NCBI RefSeq assembly: GCF_013407855.1
Contig: NZ_JACBZH010000001.1
Location: 2,046,001-2,110,000 of the forward strand
Length of the DNA stretch: 64,000 bases
Direction: 5' to 3'
Source of the DNA: Actinopolymorpha rutila
GTDB lineage: Bacteria > Actinomycetota > Actinomycetes > Propionibacteriales > Actinopolymorphaceae
Shown here: one piece after another, positions 19,239-27,822 of the stretch
Numbering within the stretch: the stretch's first letter is position 1
Layout: each line of letters opens with the position of its first letter
Translations under genes and position numbers: made by a program
The notes under the pieces: model-generated
What the model was told of the DNA's origin: nothing
Database searches by the model: none
The model's input: only the letters and a program-made list of their open reading frames with translations

Positions 19239-20507
19239 TCAACCGCCGGGCCGCTGCCCCGGTACGTACGGACTCGGGGTGCTCTGCCCCTCCTGGCCCG
19301 GTGGACGTGACCGGCCCGGTTGACCCGACTGGCCGGCCTGACTCGGTTCTTCGCCGGACGATCCGTCCCCGGCGCGGGGCAGGTGCCCGAGCCTGGCGAG
19401 TTCGACGGCGCGGTTCACGTCGTGGGTGTTCACGATGCCGACCACGTGGCCACCCTCGACGACCAGCAGCATCCCGCGGCCGGACAGCTGCCACGTGCCC
19501 GCCGGAAGTTCGGTCAGCAGGTCCTCGGGGCCGGCGGTCCCGTCCGGTCGCAGCGGCCGGCCGAGGTCGGCGAGCTTGGTGGTGCCCCGCGTCTGCTCGG
19601 GCACCCGGACGAGGTCGGTGAGGCTGAGCACGCGTACCGGCCGGCCCTCCATGTCCACGACGGGGAACGTCCGGTGGTGGTCGTGTTCGGCGACCCTCTC
19701 CAGGAACGTGTCCACGGTCCACCACGACGGGGCCGTCACCGGGGCGGGGCTCATCACGTCCCGCAGCCGCACACCGGTCAGGCGTCCCCGCAGTCCGGTC
19801 ACCGACTCCTCCGACATCGCCGACATGACCAGGAACCAGCCGATCAGGGCCAGCCACAGGCCGCTGACCAGTTGGCCGGCCACGAGCTGGAACACGCCGA
19901 GCGCGATCAGCGCCATGCCGAGGAACCGGCCGGCCCGCGCCGCCGAGACCGCCGCCCGGTCCCGGTCACCGGACCGCTTCCACAGCCCGGCCTGGAGTAG
20001 CCGCCCACCGTCCAGCGGTGCGCCGGGCAGCAGGTTGAAGATGCCGAGCACCGCGTTCACGAACCCCAGCCAGGTCAGCACCTCCCGGAGCACGATCGGC
20101 AGCGAGAGCAGGGCGGCGCCCGCGGCCAGGCCGCCGAACGCCGCGCCGAGGACCAGACTGGTGGCCGGGCCCGCGCCCGCGACCAGGAAGGCGGCGCGGG
20201 GGGTGGGCGGGTTGGTGCCGAGTTCGGTGAACCCGCCGAGCAGCCACAGGGTGATCCGGTCGGCCGGCATGCCGTACCGCCGGGCGACGACGGCGTGCGC
20301 GAGTTCGTGCGCCAGCAGGGACGCGAGGAACGTGACCGCCGCGAGCACCCCGGCCACCCAGTCGACCGCCGCACTGGTCGTGGGTGCCTGCACCGGCAGG
20401 ATGGCCACCGCCACGATCTCGGTGACCAGCAGCATCATCACCAGGACCGACCAGTGCACGCCGATCGAGATCCCGGCGACGCGGCCCAGCGTGAACGTCG
20501 GTTTCAT
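19239..20507 (-). CDS. Site-2-protease-type M50 metallopeptidase with CBS pair
   Basis: A 422-residue membrane protease. There are about six hydrophobic segments. The zinc site is HELAH (67-71) with the third ligand Asp166 in NLLPGAPLDGGRLL. A pair of CBS domains (about 245-365: RLRDVMSPAPVTAPSWWTVD, FPVVDMEGRPVRVLSLTDL, VVGIVNTHDVNRAV) follows, and the last 50 residues are a Gly/Ser/Pro/Gln-rich tail. This is the Rip3/Rv2625c type, a group found in the hypoxia (DosR) regulon of M. tuberculosis. CBS domains normally bind adenine nucleotides and could couple proteolysis to energy state. The ATG at 20507 opens the stress block, divergent from the universal stress genes. Confidence 0.92.
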   Translation of the reverse strand: MKPTFTLGRVAGISIGVHWSVLVMMLLVTEIVAVAILPVQAPTTSAAVDWVAGVLAAVTFLASLLAHELAHAVVARRYGMPADRITLWLLGGFTELGTNPPTPRAAFLVAGAGPATSLVLGAAFGGLAAGAALLSLPIVLREVLTWLGFVNAVLGIFNLLPGAPLDGGRLLQAGLWKRSGDRDRAAVSAARAGRFLGMALIALGVFQLVAGQLVSGLWLALIGWFLVMSAMSEESVTGLRGRLTGVRLRDVMSPAPVTAPSWWTVDTFLERVAEHDHHRTFPVVDMEGRPVRVLSLTDLVRVPEQTRGTTKLADLGRPLRPDGTAGPEDLLTELPAGTWQLSGRGMLLVVEGGHVVGIVNTHDVNRAVELARLGHLPRAGDGSSGEEPSQAGQSGQPGRSRPPGQEGQSTPSPYVPGQRPGG

Positions 20508-20846
20508 GAGTCGGCCATGTGTCGTCGGCGGGCCGTCCGGTGACAGGCCCGCACCCCCGGTCCAAGCGTCCGCGCGCCGGTCCGGGTCCTACAGAGGATT
20601 AGGGCCCGTTCCCAGTGCTCGCGTGGGGCTCGGCGCGGGGTTCCTGCGTCCGAGCGCGGCCCGGTGGGTATGAACCCGGCGGCACGGACCTCTTGACCAT
20701 GGCGGGTTCTCGCGTCCGCTCTCGCAACCGGCGAGGGCCAAGGACCCGCCTGAACAGGACCTTCGTCTCTACGTCGATCCGTAGGGGCCGGACGAGTCTG
20801 ACGCCTGGGTCGCCACCAGGGGCGGGGACAGATCGGGGGACGTTCG
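20508..20846. promoter_or_regulatory. Divergent promoter region of protease and stress genes
   Basis: A 339-base gap with no gene. It must hold the promoters of the M50 gene (left) and the universal stress operon (right). I note GGGCCAAGGACCC (20735-20747) and GGTCCTACAGAGGATTAGGG (from about 20580), both loosely like DosR-family sites (GGGAC...GTCCC), but neither is a good match. No clear -35/-10 pair. Confidence 0.35.
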
Positions 20847-21965
20847 ATGACCGGTCGACAGCCGCGTCCCGCGCGGGCGGTCGTGGTGACGTTCGACGGG
20901 GTGGCGCTGGCCAGCCCCGCGTTGCACTGGGCCGCTCGCGAGGCCGTCCTCCGCCAGCTGCCACTGGTGGTGGTGCAGGCGTACGGCGAACGTCCCCGTA
21001 CCGACCGGCGACCCGCCGACGGACCGGTGATGGGTGAACCCGGTCCGGACGACGGTCAGGGGGCCGTCGACAACGACGAGGGCGGGACGCCGACGAACCG
21101 GGAACGGGCCTGGCGCCTGGCCGACGCCGCGGTGGCGACGGCGGTGGCGGTGCAACCCACGCTCCAGGCGTACGCCTGGGCCGCCGCCGGCCCGCTGCCC
21201 GACGTACTCGGCCAGGCGGTCGCCGATCCCGCCCTCGTCGTCGTGGGCACCCGGGGACGGGGCGTCCTGCTCGCGTTCCTGCGCGGTGCGCACCGAGCCG
21301 GCCGGGAGGGACGGCCGGTGCCGCCGGTGGTCCTCGCCCGGCAGGACAGCAGGGCGGCCCAGTTGCTGCCGGCGGGGCCGTCCGGGCTGGGACTGTCGGA
21401 GCCGCCGGTCCTGTCCGGTCTGCCGGTGGGGGACGGGCACCTGCTGGACGGCCTGGACGGCCACGTGGTGGTCGGCGTGGACGGCGGTGCGTCGACGCGG
21501 GCCGTGGTCGGGTTCGGGTTCGACATCGCCGCCCGGCGCGATGCGCGGCTGCTCGCCGTGCCCGTGCCGCCGCGGGGTGACAAGTGGTGGACCCGCGGCG
21601 CCCTGGACACCCACGTGCACGGGGTGAGCGCGCCGGGCATGGATGCGGTCGAGGCGCTGCTGGCGCCGCACCGGTCGGCGTACCCCGGCGTGGAGGCCAC
21701 GGTCGCGAACGGCGACGGCACGGTGGCCGGACCGCTGCGCATCGCCCGGCCACCCGACCTGCTGGTGGTCGGCAGCCGCGACGCGGGCGTCAGTGGGCTC
21801 CTCGGTTCCACCCTCGGCTGTACGGCGATCAACCGGGCCCGGTGCCCGGTCGCGCTGGTGCCCGTCCCGGCGGAGGAGCGAAGGGGCGGCCGGATCCGGG
21901 TGCCCCAGGCCCGCCGCCCGGCCCACCAGCCGCCGGCCCGTCCACGGGAGGAGGCGCTGCGATGA
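20847..21965 (+). CDS. Universal stress protein, tandem domain, diverged
   Basis: A 372-residue protein with two UspA domains (about 10-165 and 205-350). Both begin with the beta-1 region (RAVVVTFDGVALASPALHWA; HVVVGVDGGASTRAVVGFGF). The second ends VVGSRDAGVSGLLGSTLGCT followed by CPVALVPV, close to the ATP-binding motif G-2X-G-9X-G(S/T). The first is more eroded (VVVGTRGRGVLLAFLRGAHR). The C-terminal tail is Arg/Pro-rich. ATG 20847 has GGGGGA upstream. The stop overlaps the next Usp start (ATGA), indicating one operon. The cytoplasmic stress role is inferred from the family. Confidence 0.85.
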   Translation: MTGRQPRPARAVVVTFDGVALASPALHWAAREAVLRQLPLVVVQAYGERPRTDRRPADGPVMGEPGPDDGQGAVDNDEGGTPTNRERAWRLADAAVATAVAVQPTLQAYAWAAAGPLPDVLGQAVADPALVVVGTRGRGVLLAFLRGAHRAGREGRPVPPVVLARQDSRAAQLLPAGPSGLGLSEPPVLSGLPVGDGHLLDGLDGHVVVGVDGGASTRAVVGFGFDIAARRDARLLAVPVPPRGDKWWTRGALDTHVHGVSAPGMDAVEALLAPHRSAYPGVEATVANGDGTVAGPLRIARPPDLLVVGSRDAGVSGLLGSTLGCTAINRARCPVALVPVPAEERRGGRIRVPQARRPAHQPPARPREEALR

Positions 21966-22822
21966 CCGAGCGGAACCGGCGCCCGGTGGTGGTCGGCGTC
22001 GACGGCACGGCGGAGAGCCGGCTGGCCCTGCAGTGGGCCATCGACGAGGCCCGTAACCGGATGCTCCCGCTGCGCATCGTCGTCTCCCACGAGCTTCCCG
22101 CAACGATGCGTGGCATGGACGAACTCGGGACCGACGTCGAGAACGCCGACGTGAACGCGGCGGTGAGCATCGCCCGTGACCAGCTCGACCCGGACTCGGT
22201 GTCGAGAGCCGTATCCGACGAGCGGCCGGCACCGGCGATCCTCCGCCAGGCCGAGGACGCCGAACTGGTCGTGGTGGGTTCTCGGTCCCGGTCGGCGGTG
22301 GCCTCGGTGGTGCTCGGGTCGGTGAGCTCGGCGGTCGCCCACCACGCACGCTGCCCGGTGATCGTCGCCCGGGCGACGAAGGAGCATTCGCCGGCCGGTC
22401 CGCGGGTGATCGTGGGGGTGGACGGGTCGGAGTGCTCCGAACGCGCGGTCGCGTTCGCCTTCGAGGAGGCCGCCGGTCGCGGCCTGCCGCTGGTGGCCGT
22501 CCACTGCTGGCGGCTGGAGCATCCCGACGAGGCGCAGTGGGACGCGGACGCCTTCTCCCGCCGCCGCGACGAGCACATGCTGTGGCTCGCGGAGTCCCTC
22601 GCCGGCTTCGGGTCCAAGTTCCCCGACGTGCCGGTGACCACCAGCGTGCTGGAGGGGCGCCCGGCGGTGCTGCTGTCGGAGTCGTCCCGGGGCGCGGAGC
22701 TGGTCGTGGTGGGATCGCGTGGACGCGGCGGGCTGGAACGCATGCTGCTCGGTTCGGTGGCCGAGTCGCTGCTGCACCACGCGCACTGCTCGGTCGCGGT
22801 CGTACGGGCGGCCCACCGGTGA
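21962..22822 (+). CDS. Universal stress protein, tandem UspA domains
   Basis: A 286-residue protein with two complete UspA domains: 1-140 (PVVVGVDGTAESRLALQWAI ... VVVGSRSRSAVASVVLGSVS) and 147-284 (RVIVGVDGSECSERAVAFAF ... VVVGSRGRGGLERMLLGSVA, CSVAVVR). Both keep the G-2X-G-9X-G(S) nucleotide-binding loop, so ATP binding is expected, as in Rv2623. Translation is coupled to the previous Usp by ATGA and to the following OsmC gene by GTGA. These neighbours and the divergent M50 protease make a stress/dormancy-type unit. Confidence 0.92.
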   Translation: MTERNRRPVVVGVDGTAESRLALQWAIDEARNRMLPLRIVVSHELPATMRGMDELGTDVENADVNAAVSIARDQLDPDSVSRAVSDERPAPAILRQAEDAELVVVGSRSRSAVASVVLGSVSSAVAHHARCPVIVARATKEHSPAGPRVIVGVDGSECSERAVAFAFEEAAGRGLPLVAVHCWRLEHPDEAQWDADAFSRRRDEHMLWLAESLAGFGSKFPDVPVTTSVLEGRPAVLLSESSRGAELVVVGSRGRGGLERMLLGSVAESLLHHAHCSVAVVRAAHR

Positions 22823-23253
22823 CCAGGCACGAACCGGCACCGGTCGAGGTGCGCCCGCTGGAGGGTGACGCGTACGTCGTGGAGGTACGCGGGCACCAAC
22901 TGCACGTCGACCAGCCGCGCGAGGACGGTGGGACCGACACCGCGCCGACCCCGGTGGAGCTGCTGGTCGGTGCGCTGGCCGCCTGCGTCGCCTACTTCGC
23001 CGGACGGTTCCTCACCCGGCACGGCGTCGGCACGGAGGGGCTGGCGGTCCGCGCGACGTTCACCATGGCGGCGGAGGGGCCGGCCCGGGTGGACTCGGTG
23101 CACGTGCGGATCGTGGTGCCGCCGGACCTGCCGCCCGAACGCGTACCCGCTCTGCGGGCGGTGCTCGGCACCTGCACCGTCAAGAACACCTTGACGCACG
23201 CGGTCGAGCTGGACCTGGAGATCGACGGCTTCCCGAGCCTCGCACCGGGCTGA
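22819..23253 (+). CDS. OsmC-family protein
   Basis: A 144-residue member of the OsmC/Ohr superfamily, thiol peroxidases that reduce organic hydroperoxides. Two cysteines, Cys56 (GALAACVAYFAGRFL) and Cys119 (LGTCTVKNTL), occupy the usual helix positions of the redox pair. The N-terminal beta sheet (VEVRPLEGDAYVVEVRGHQL) is present. The GTG start at 22819 overlaps the Usp stop (GTGA), so it is the third gene of the universal-stress operon. It belongs to the YhfA-like rather than the Ohr branch by the LLVGALAACVA motif (inference). Confidence 0.9.
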   Translation: MTRHEPAPVEVRPLEGDAYVVEVRGHQLHVDQPREDGGTDTAPTPVELLVGALAACVAYFAGRFLTRHGVGTEGLAVRATFTMAAEGPARVDSVHVRIVVPPDLPPERVPALRAVLGTCTVKNTLTHAVELDLEIDGFPSLAPG

Positions 23254-23285
23254 TCGCCGCCGGGAAGGGCAAAGCGTGCGAACGC

Positions 23286-24218
23286 TCAGACCGTCCGGTC
23301 CGCCAGAGTCTCCCTGAACGCCGCCAGCTCGTCGGGGGCGATGCCGTAGGTGTGCTCGGGTCCGGGGTACTTCCCGGTCCGCACCTCCTCGGCGTACGTC
23401 CCGACCGCGCGCACCATCTGCTCGTGCAGGTCGGCGTACCGCTTCACGAACCTCGCCGGTGTGCCGGCCGACATCCCCAGCAGGTCGTGGAACACCAGTA
23501 CCTGCCCGTCGGTGGCGGGGCCGGCGCCGATGCCGATCACCGGGATGTGGAGGTACGGCATCAGCTGCTCGGTGACCGCCGCCGGGATCGCCTCCAGCAC
23601 CAGGGCGAAGCAGCCCGCCTCCTGCAGGGCAAGGGCTTCCTCGGCGATGCGCGTGGCCCCCGCGGCGGTGCGGCCCTGGGCGCGGAAGCCGCCGAGCTGG
23701 CCGGCCGTCTGCGGGGTGAGCCCGACGTGACCCATCACGGGTACGCCGGCGGCGACGATCGCCCGGGCCCGGTCGGCGGAGGTGCCGCCGCGTTCCAGCT
23801 TCACCGCGTCCGCGCCGGCCTCCTTGACGAACCGCTGGGCGTTGCCGATCGCGTCCTCGTCGGAACGTTCGTACGACCCGAACGGCAGGTCGGCGACCAG
23901 CAGCGGCGTACGCAGACCCCGGCGGACCGCGGCCGCGAGCACCAGCATCTCGGTCATCCCGACCGGCAGCGTCGAGTCGTGCCCCAGCACGGTCATCGCG
24001 GCGGAGTCGCCGACCAGCACCACGTCGACGTCGGCGTCCTGCGCGACCCGGGCGGACGGGAAGTCGTACGCCGTCACCATCGTGATCGGCTGGCCCGTCG
24101 CCTTCAGCTGGGCGAGGGCGCCGACGGTGAGCCGCGCCCGTGTCGGACCGGCGCCGCCGGGGCCGTCGGGGCCGGAAGCGGGTGCGGAACCAGCGGTGGG
24201 CGCGGGCCGGGTGCTCAC
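23286..24218 (-). CDS. panB: Ketopantoate hydroxymethyltransferase
   Basis: A 310-residue cytoplasmic enzyme that adds a hydroxymethyl group from 5,10-methylene-THF to alpha-ketoisovalerate, the first committed step of pantothenate synthesis. Signatures: TMVTAYDFPSARVAQDADVD, VLVGDSAAMTVLGHDSTLPV (Mg/ketoacid site), DLPFGSYERSDEDA, KLERGG, PVMGHVGLTPQ and IGIGAGPATDGQVLV. The first 30 residues are a Pro/Gly/Ala extension. The GTG at 24218 overlaps the panD stop (GTGA), making it the last gene of the panC-panD-panB operon. Confidence 0.96.
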   Translation of the reverse strand: MSTRPAPTAGSAPASGPDGPGGAGPTRARLTVGALAQLKATGQPITMVTAYDFPSARVAQDADVDVVLVGDSAAMTVLGHDSTLPVGMTEMLVLAAAVRRGLRTPLLVADLPFGSYERSDEDAIGNAQRFVKEAGADAVKLERGGTSADRARAIVAAGVPVMGHVGLTPQTAGQLGGFRAQGRTAAGATRIAEEALALQEAGCFALVLEAIPAAVTEQLMPYLHIPVIGIGAGPATDGQVLVFHDLLGMSAGTPARFVKRYADLHEQMVRAVGTYAEEVRTGKYPGPEHTYGIAPDELAAFRETLADRTV

Positions 24219-24637
24219 GGTCCGGTCCGTTCGAAGCCGGCCGCCGAGGCGAGCGGGGAGTCCATCAGCACGCCGGCGTCGGAGCCGACCAGGGCGATCG
24301 CGTTGCCGGCGTCCACGTGCACGACTGCGGGGTCGTGCGTGGCGAGCTCGGCGGCGTCGTAGGTCGCGAACGACGCCACGATCACCTTGTGGCCACGCTC
24401 CACGAGCAGTGCGGCCGCGCCGTTGACCTGCATGGAGCCCGAGCCCGGCGCGCCCTCCAGCACGTACGTGACGAAGCGCGCGCCGTTGTCGATGTCCCAC
24501 ACGTGCACCTGTTCGTTGGGCAGCAGGTCGGCGGCGCGCATGAGGTCGGTGTCGATGGTGATGCTGCCCACGTAGTCCACGTCGCAGGCGGTCACCGTGG
24601 CGCGGTGGATCTTGGACTTCAGCATGGTTCGCTGCAT
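24215..24637 (-). CDS. panD: Aspartate 1-decarboxylase proenzyme
   Basis: A 140-residue pyruvoyl enzyme that makes beta-alanine from aspartate. The self-cleavage site is Gly24-Ser25 in DVDYVGSITID, which matches canonical numbering only if translation starts at the second ATG (24637); that ATG also has AAGGAG at 7 bases, whereas the first ATG (24643) is only 1 base away. Other conserved elements are MLKSKIHRATVT and NGAAA. It lies between panC and panB, each overlapping or abutting. It supplies beta-alanine for PanC. Confidence 0.96.
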   Translation of the reverse strand: MQRTMLKSKIHRATVTACDVDYVGSITIDTDLMRAADLLPNEQVHVWDIDNGARFVTYVLEGAPGSGSMQVNGAAALLVERGHKVIVASFATYDAAELATHDPAVVHVDAGNAIALVGSDAGVLMDSPLASAAGFERTGP

Positions 24638-24639
24638 GG

Positions 24640-26352
24640 TCATGCTCCTTGGACGACTTGAACGACCTGGACGACGACGTTGTCGATCAGCCGGGCGCGG
24701 CCCACCCTGGCGGCGACCGCGATCAGGACGGGGCGGTCGCCGAACCGCTCCGCCACGGTGAGGTTCTCCGCGTCACGGGCCTCGAGGTACTCCGGTTCGA
24801 TTCCGGCGTCGGCGAGTACCTTCCCGGCCGCGGCCAGCGCGTCCCGGATTGCCGACCCCTCGCCGGCGGTACGGGCGGTGTCGGCGGCGACGGTCAGGGC
24901 CTGGTTCAGGGCCCGGGCCCGGATGCGTTCCTCGGCGGTCAGGTAGACGTTGCGCGAACTCATCGCCAGGCCGTCCGGCTCGCGCACCGTGGGCAGGACC
25001 GCGATCTCCACGGGGAGTTCGAGGTCCCGCGCCATCGCCCGGACGACGATCGCCTGCTGGGCGTCCTTCTGGCCGAAGAACGCCACGTCGGGGCCGACGG
25101 CGTTGAGCAGCTTCGCCACCACGGTGGTGACGCCGCGGAAGTGGGCGGCACCCCGGCGTGCGGGGTCGCCGCAGAGCACGTTGGTGAGCTCGCCGCCGAC
25201 CTCGACGGTGGTGGCGAACCCGGGCGGATAGACGTGGTCGGCGGCTGGTGCGTACACCAGGTCGACGCCCGCCGCGGCGGCCATGGCGAGGTCGGCCGCC
25301 TCGTCGCGCGGGTAGGCCGCGAGGTCCTCGTTCGGGCCGAACTGCGTGGGGTTGACGAACAGGCTCATCACCACGACGTCGCAGCGCTCCCTGGCGGCGC
25401 GCAGCAGACTGGCGTGCCCCTCGTGCAGGAAGCCCATGGTGGGTACGAGGCCGATCCGGGTGCCGGCCCGGCGGGCGGGTGCCAGCGCCGCCCGCAACTC
25501 CTCCCGGGTCCGGACGATCTTCGGGGTGGACACCGGCGTACCTCCTTGGTTCTTGTACGCGGCGACCGCGGCGACCGCCCGGGTGCGGTCGGCGAGCGCG
25601 GTGTAGGCCGGCAGTAGTTCGGGGGCGAGGCCGGCCAGCGCGGCCTGGTGGGCGCGCACGGTCTCCTCGTCACCCCGGGCGATGGGTCCGGTGAGCGCGG
25701 CCGGGCCCGCACCGGCCCAGTTCGCCGCGGTGCTCAGCAGCAACGGTGTGAGAGCCGCCCGGGCGTCCTTCACACCGGCGCGGGTGAGCAGGTCGGCCGC
25801 CGTCTCCGCCAGGGTCAGAACGAAGTTGGAGGCGAGCACGGCGCCCGCGTGGTAGGCGGCGCGGTGTTCCTCGGCCAGGTCGAACGGCACCATCCCGAGC
25901 CGGCGGGCGAGGGTGCGGGCGACCTCGGCCGCGGCCGGGCTGGACCCGGTGACCGCCGCCGGAACCCCGGCCAGGCTGGTCCCCGGTGCCGGGATGGTCT
26001 GCAGCGGGTGCAGCCGGAAAATCTGCGCTCCCCGGCGGGCGGCGGGCTCCAGCGCGTCCAGGCCGGTGGCACCGCTGACGTGGCCGACGTACGCGGGAAG
26101 GTCCGTCGCGGTGGCGACCTCGGCACAGACGGCGGAGATCGACTCGTCGGGGACGCACAGCAGGGTGATGTCGGAGCCACCGGCGGTGACGGCGGCGGTG
26201 CCCCGGGTGCCGACGCGGACGTCGAGCCCGGCGGCGCGGGCGGCGGGTGTGACAGAACCTCCGGTGCGGCCGGCGCCGATCACGGCGAGGCTGCGCAGCC
26301 CGGTCGACGCGCCGGTGTCCGGGGCGTCTCGGTTCCGTTCCAGTTCTCGCAT
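24640..26352 (-). CDS. panC: DUF2520 Rossmann protein fused in frame to pantothenate synthetase
   Basis: One 570-residue open frame with no stop between two normally separate proteins. Residues about 20-273 are a Rossmann-like dehydrogenase with DUF2520: LAVIGAGRTGGSVTPAARAA, CVPDESISAVCAEVA, GHVSGATGLDALEP, HPLQTIPAPG, HRAAYHAGAVLASNFVLTLA. Residues 274-570 are PanC, which condenses pantoate and beta-alanine using ATP: PTMGFLHEGHASLLR (HxGH), FVNPTQFGPNEDL, FGQKDAQQ and MSSRNVYL. At the junction an AAGGAGG and GTG (25533) could start PanC alone (297 residues), so both a fusion and free PanC may be made. The domain resembles 6-phosphogluconate-dehydrogenase-like reductases such as ketopantoate reductase; that activity is a hypothesis. 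The start ATG 26352 lacks a strong ribosome site. Confidence 0.85.
   Translation of the reverse strand: MRELERNRDAPDTGASTGLRSLAVIGAGRTGGSVTPAARAAGLDVRVGTRGTAAVTAGGSDITLLCVPDESISAVCAEVATATDLPAYVGHVSGATGLDALEPAARRGAQIFRLHPLQTIPAPGTSLAGVPAAVTGSSPAAAEVARTLARRLGMVPFDLAEEHRAAYHAGAVLASNFVLTLAETAADLLTRAGVKDARAALTPLLLSTAANWAGAGPAALTGPIARGDEETVRAHQAALAGLAPELLPAYTALADRTRAVAAVAAYKNQGGTPVSTPKIVRTREELRAALAPARRAGTRIGLVPTMGFLHEGHASLLRAARERCDVVVMSLFVNPTQFGPNEDLAAYPRDEAADLAMAAAAGVDLVYAPAADHVYPPGFATTVEVGGELTNVLCGDPARRGAAHFRGVTTVVAKLLNAVGPDVAFFGQKDAQQAIVVRAMARDLELPVEIAVLPTVREPDGLAMSSRNVYLTAEERIRARALNQALTVAADTARTAGEGSAIRDALAAAGKVLADAGIEPEYLEARDAENLTVAERFGDRPVLIAVAARVGRARLIDNVVVQVVQVVQGA
25531..25547 (-). promoter_or_regulatory. 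Internal ribosome site and GTG start for PanC
   Basis: On the minus strand AAGGAGG (25547-25541) is followed after 7 bases by GTG (25533-25531) opening STPKIVRTREELRAA, the usual PanC N-terminus. The site is the strongest Shine-Dalgarno in the operon and lies inside the longer open frame, so free PanC is probably made. Confidence 0.7.
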
Positions 26353-26752
26353 CGGAGATACCAGACGGCTTTCGGTGTGGGGTGCGTGGTTGCGTACTTT
26401 GGTGCTTCTTGGACCTTCTTGGAACCTTCCACGTCCACGCCCGGGTCCCCCGGTGGAGCGGGTGTCCGGGTCGCGGCGCAGCAAAAGTATAGGTGCCCCC
26501 GGGGCCTGCCGAAGCCGGCCGAACCGGCGACCGAACCGACGGGCGGACCAATGGGCGGGCCTGCCGCGAACCGTGGCCGCGCGGCGACCGACGGCCAAGG
26601 TCGGCACCCTGGTGCCCGCCGGTCGCGCCGGCGGCGTCCGGGTCGCTACGTTCGCACCAGCGCATCCCTCGCCCGCGGGCGGGAGGTGAGGACCGCCGCG
26701 ATCGGCACCTGCGCCGACGCGGCTGTGCGGACGAGGAGATCAGGAGGCTCGG
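26353..26752. promoter_or_regulatory. Divergent leader of the pan operon and the SMP-30 gene
   Basis: A 400-base gap with no gene. On the minus strand TATACT (26485-26490) with TTCGGC 16 bases before it is a candidate promoter for the pan operon, giving a leader of about 125 nt. That leader contains a direct repeat, CCAAGAAGGTCCAAGAAG (around 26405-26425). Toward the right I see only the ribosome site AGGAGG for the SMP-30 gene. No known riboswitch is recognised. Confidence 0.4.
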
Positions 26753-27673
26753 ATGGCCGGCGTGACCGAGAGGTTCGAGATCATCGACGAGCGGTTCTCG
26801 ACCCTCGTCAAGACCAGCGCCCAGGTGGAGCAGCTGTACCAGGGCTGCCGCTGGGCGGAGGGGCCGGCGTACTTCCCGGCGGGCCGCTACCTCGTGTGGA
26901 GCGACATCCCCAACGACCGGATGCTGCGCTGGGACGAGACCACCGGGGCGGTGGGGGTGTTCCGGGAGCCGGCGGGGTTCACCAACGGCAACACGGTCGA
27001 CCGGCAGGGGCGCCTGGTCACCTGCGAACACGGCAACCGGCGGGTCACCCGGACCGAGCACGACGGCTCGCTGACCGTGCTCACCGACAACTTCGGCGGG
27101 AAGCGCTACAACAGCCCGAACGACGTGGTGGTGAAGTCCGACGGGTCGGTGTGGTTCACCGATCCGGCGTACGGCATCGACAGCGACTACGAGGGCCACC
27201 AGGCCGACAGCGAGATCGGCGCCTGCCACGTCTACCGCTGGGACGCGACGACGGGGGAGGTGCGCATCGTCGCCGACGACTTCGTACGCCCCAACGGCCT
27301 CGCGTTCTCACCCGACGAGACCCGGCTGTACGTCTCCGACACCGGCTCGACGCACCACCGGGGCGGACCGCGGCACATGCGTGTCTTCGACGTCGCCGCC
27401 GACGGCACGCTGAGCGGCGGGAAGGAGTTCGCCACCTGTACGTCCGGGCTGTTCGACGGCTTCCGGCTGGACACCGCCGGCCGGATCTGGGCCAGTGCCG
27501 CCGACGGCGTGCACTGCTACCACCCCGACGGCACGCTGCTCGGGAAGATCCTGGTGCCGGAGACGGTGGCCAACGTGGAGTTCGGCGGCCCGCGCCGCAA
27601 CCGGCTGTTCATCGCCGCCACCACGTCGTTGTACAGCGTGCTGCTGCCTGTCAACGGCGCGTTGCGCCGGTAG
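26753..27673 (+). CDS. SMP-30/gluconolactonase-type hydrolase
   Basis: A 306-residue six-bladed beta-propeller lactonase. The family metal site appears as Glu in RWAEGPAYF (about residue 36), Asn in FTNGNTVDRQGRL or SPNDVVV, and Asn/Asp in FVRPNGLAFSPDETRLYVSD. These enzymes hydrolyse aldonolactones in the cytoplasm, with Ca or Zn. It begins without a signal peptide (MAGVTERFEIIDERF). ATG 26753 follows AGGAGG. No sugar dehydrogenase is adjacent, so its place in a pathway is unknown. It converges with the MBL-fold gene across a strong terminator. Confidence 0.9.
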   Translation: MAGVTERFEIIDERFSTLVKTSAQVEQLYQGCRWAEGPAYFPAGRYLVWSDIPNDRMLRWDETTGAVGVFREPAGFTNGNTVDRQGRLVTCEHGNRRVTRTEHDGSLTVLTDNFGGKRYNSPNDVVVKSDGSVWFTDPAYGIDSDYEGHQADSEIGACHVYRWDATTGEVRIVADDFVRPNGLAFSPDETRLYVSDTGSTHHRGGPRHMRVFDVAADGTLSGGKEFATCTSGLFDGFRLDTAGRIWASAADGVHCYHPDGTLLGKILVPETVANVEFGGPRRNRLFIAATTSLYSVLLPVNGALRR

Positions 27674-27754
27674 GAACCACCGGTACTGTCAACGCGGCCG
27701 GAACACCGTCAACCGTTCCTTGCGGCGAAGGCAGGATCCTGACCGCGCATCCAT

Positions 27755-27802
27755 GAACGCCGATGCCGGCGACGGTGCGAACCGTCGCCGGCATCGGCGT
27801 TC
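27755..27802. terminator. Bidirectional terminator, 22-bp perfect stem
   Basis: GAACGCCGATGCCGGCGACG with GT pairs perfectly with its complement around a GCGA tetraloop (27777-27780). It lies between the convergent SMP-30 and MBL-fold genes and would stop transcription from either side. No U-tract, as is common in high-GC actinobacteria. Confidence 0.8.
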
Positions 27803-27822
27803 GTACAGCCAGGAGTGGCCGG

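Noticed and set aside
20735..20747. DosR/DevR box GGGCCAAGGACCC
   Set aside because: Imperfect and one base short of the known palindrome; mentioned only as a weak hint.
26353..26752. T-box or other known riboswitch in the pan leader
   Set aside because: The TGGACC-like sequences do not form the specifier or antiterminator elements; only a direct repeat is supported.
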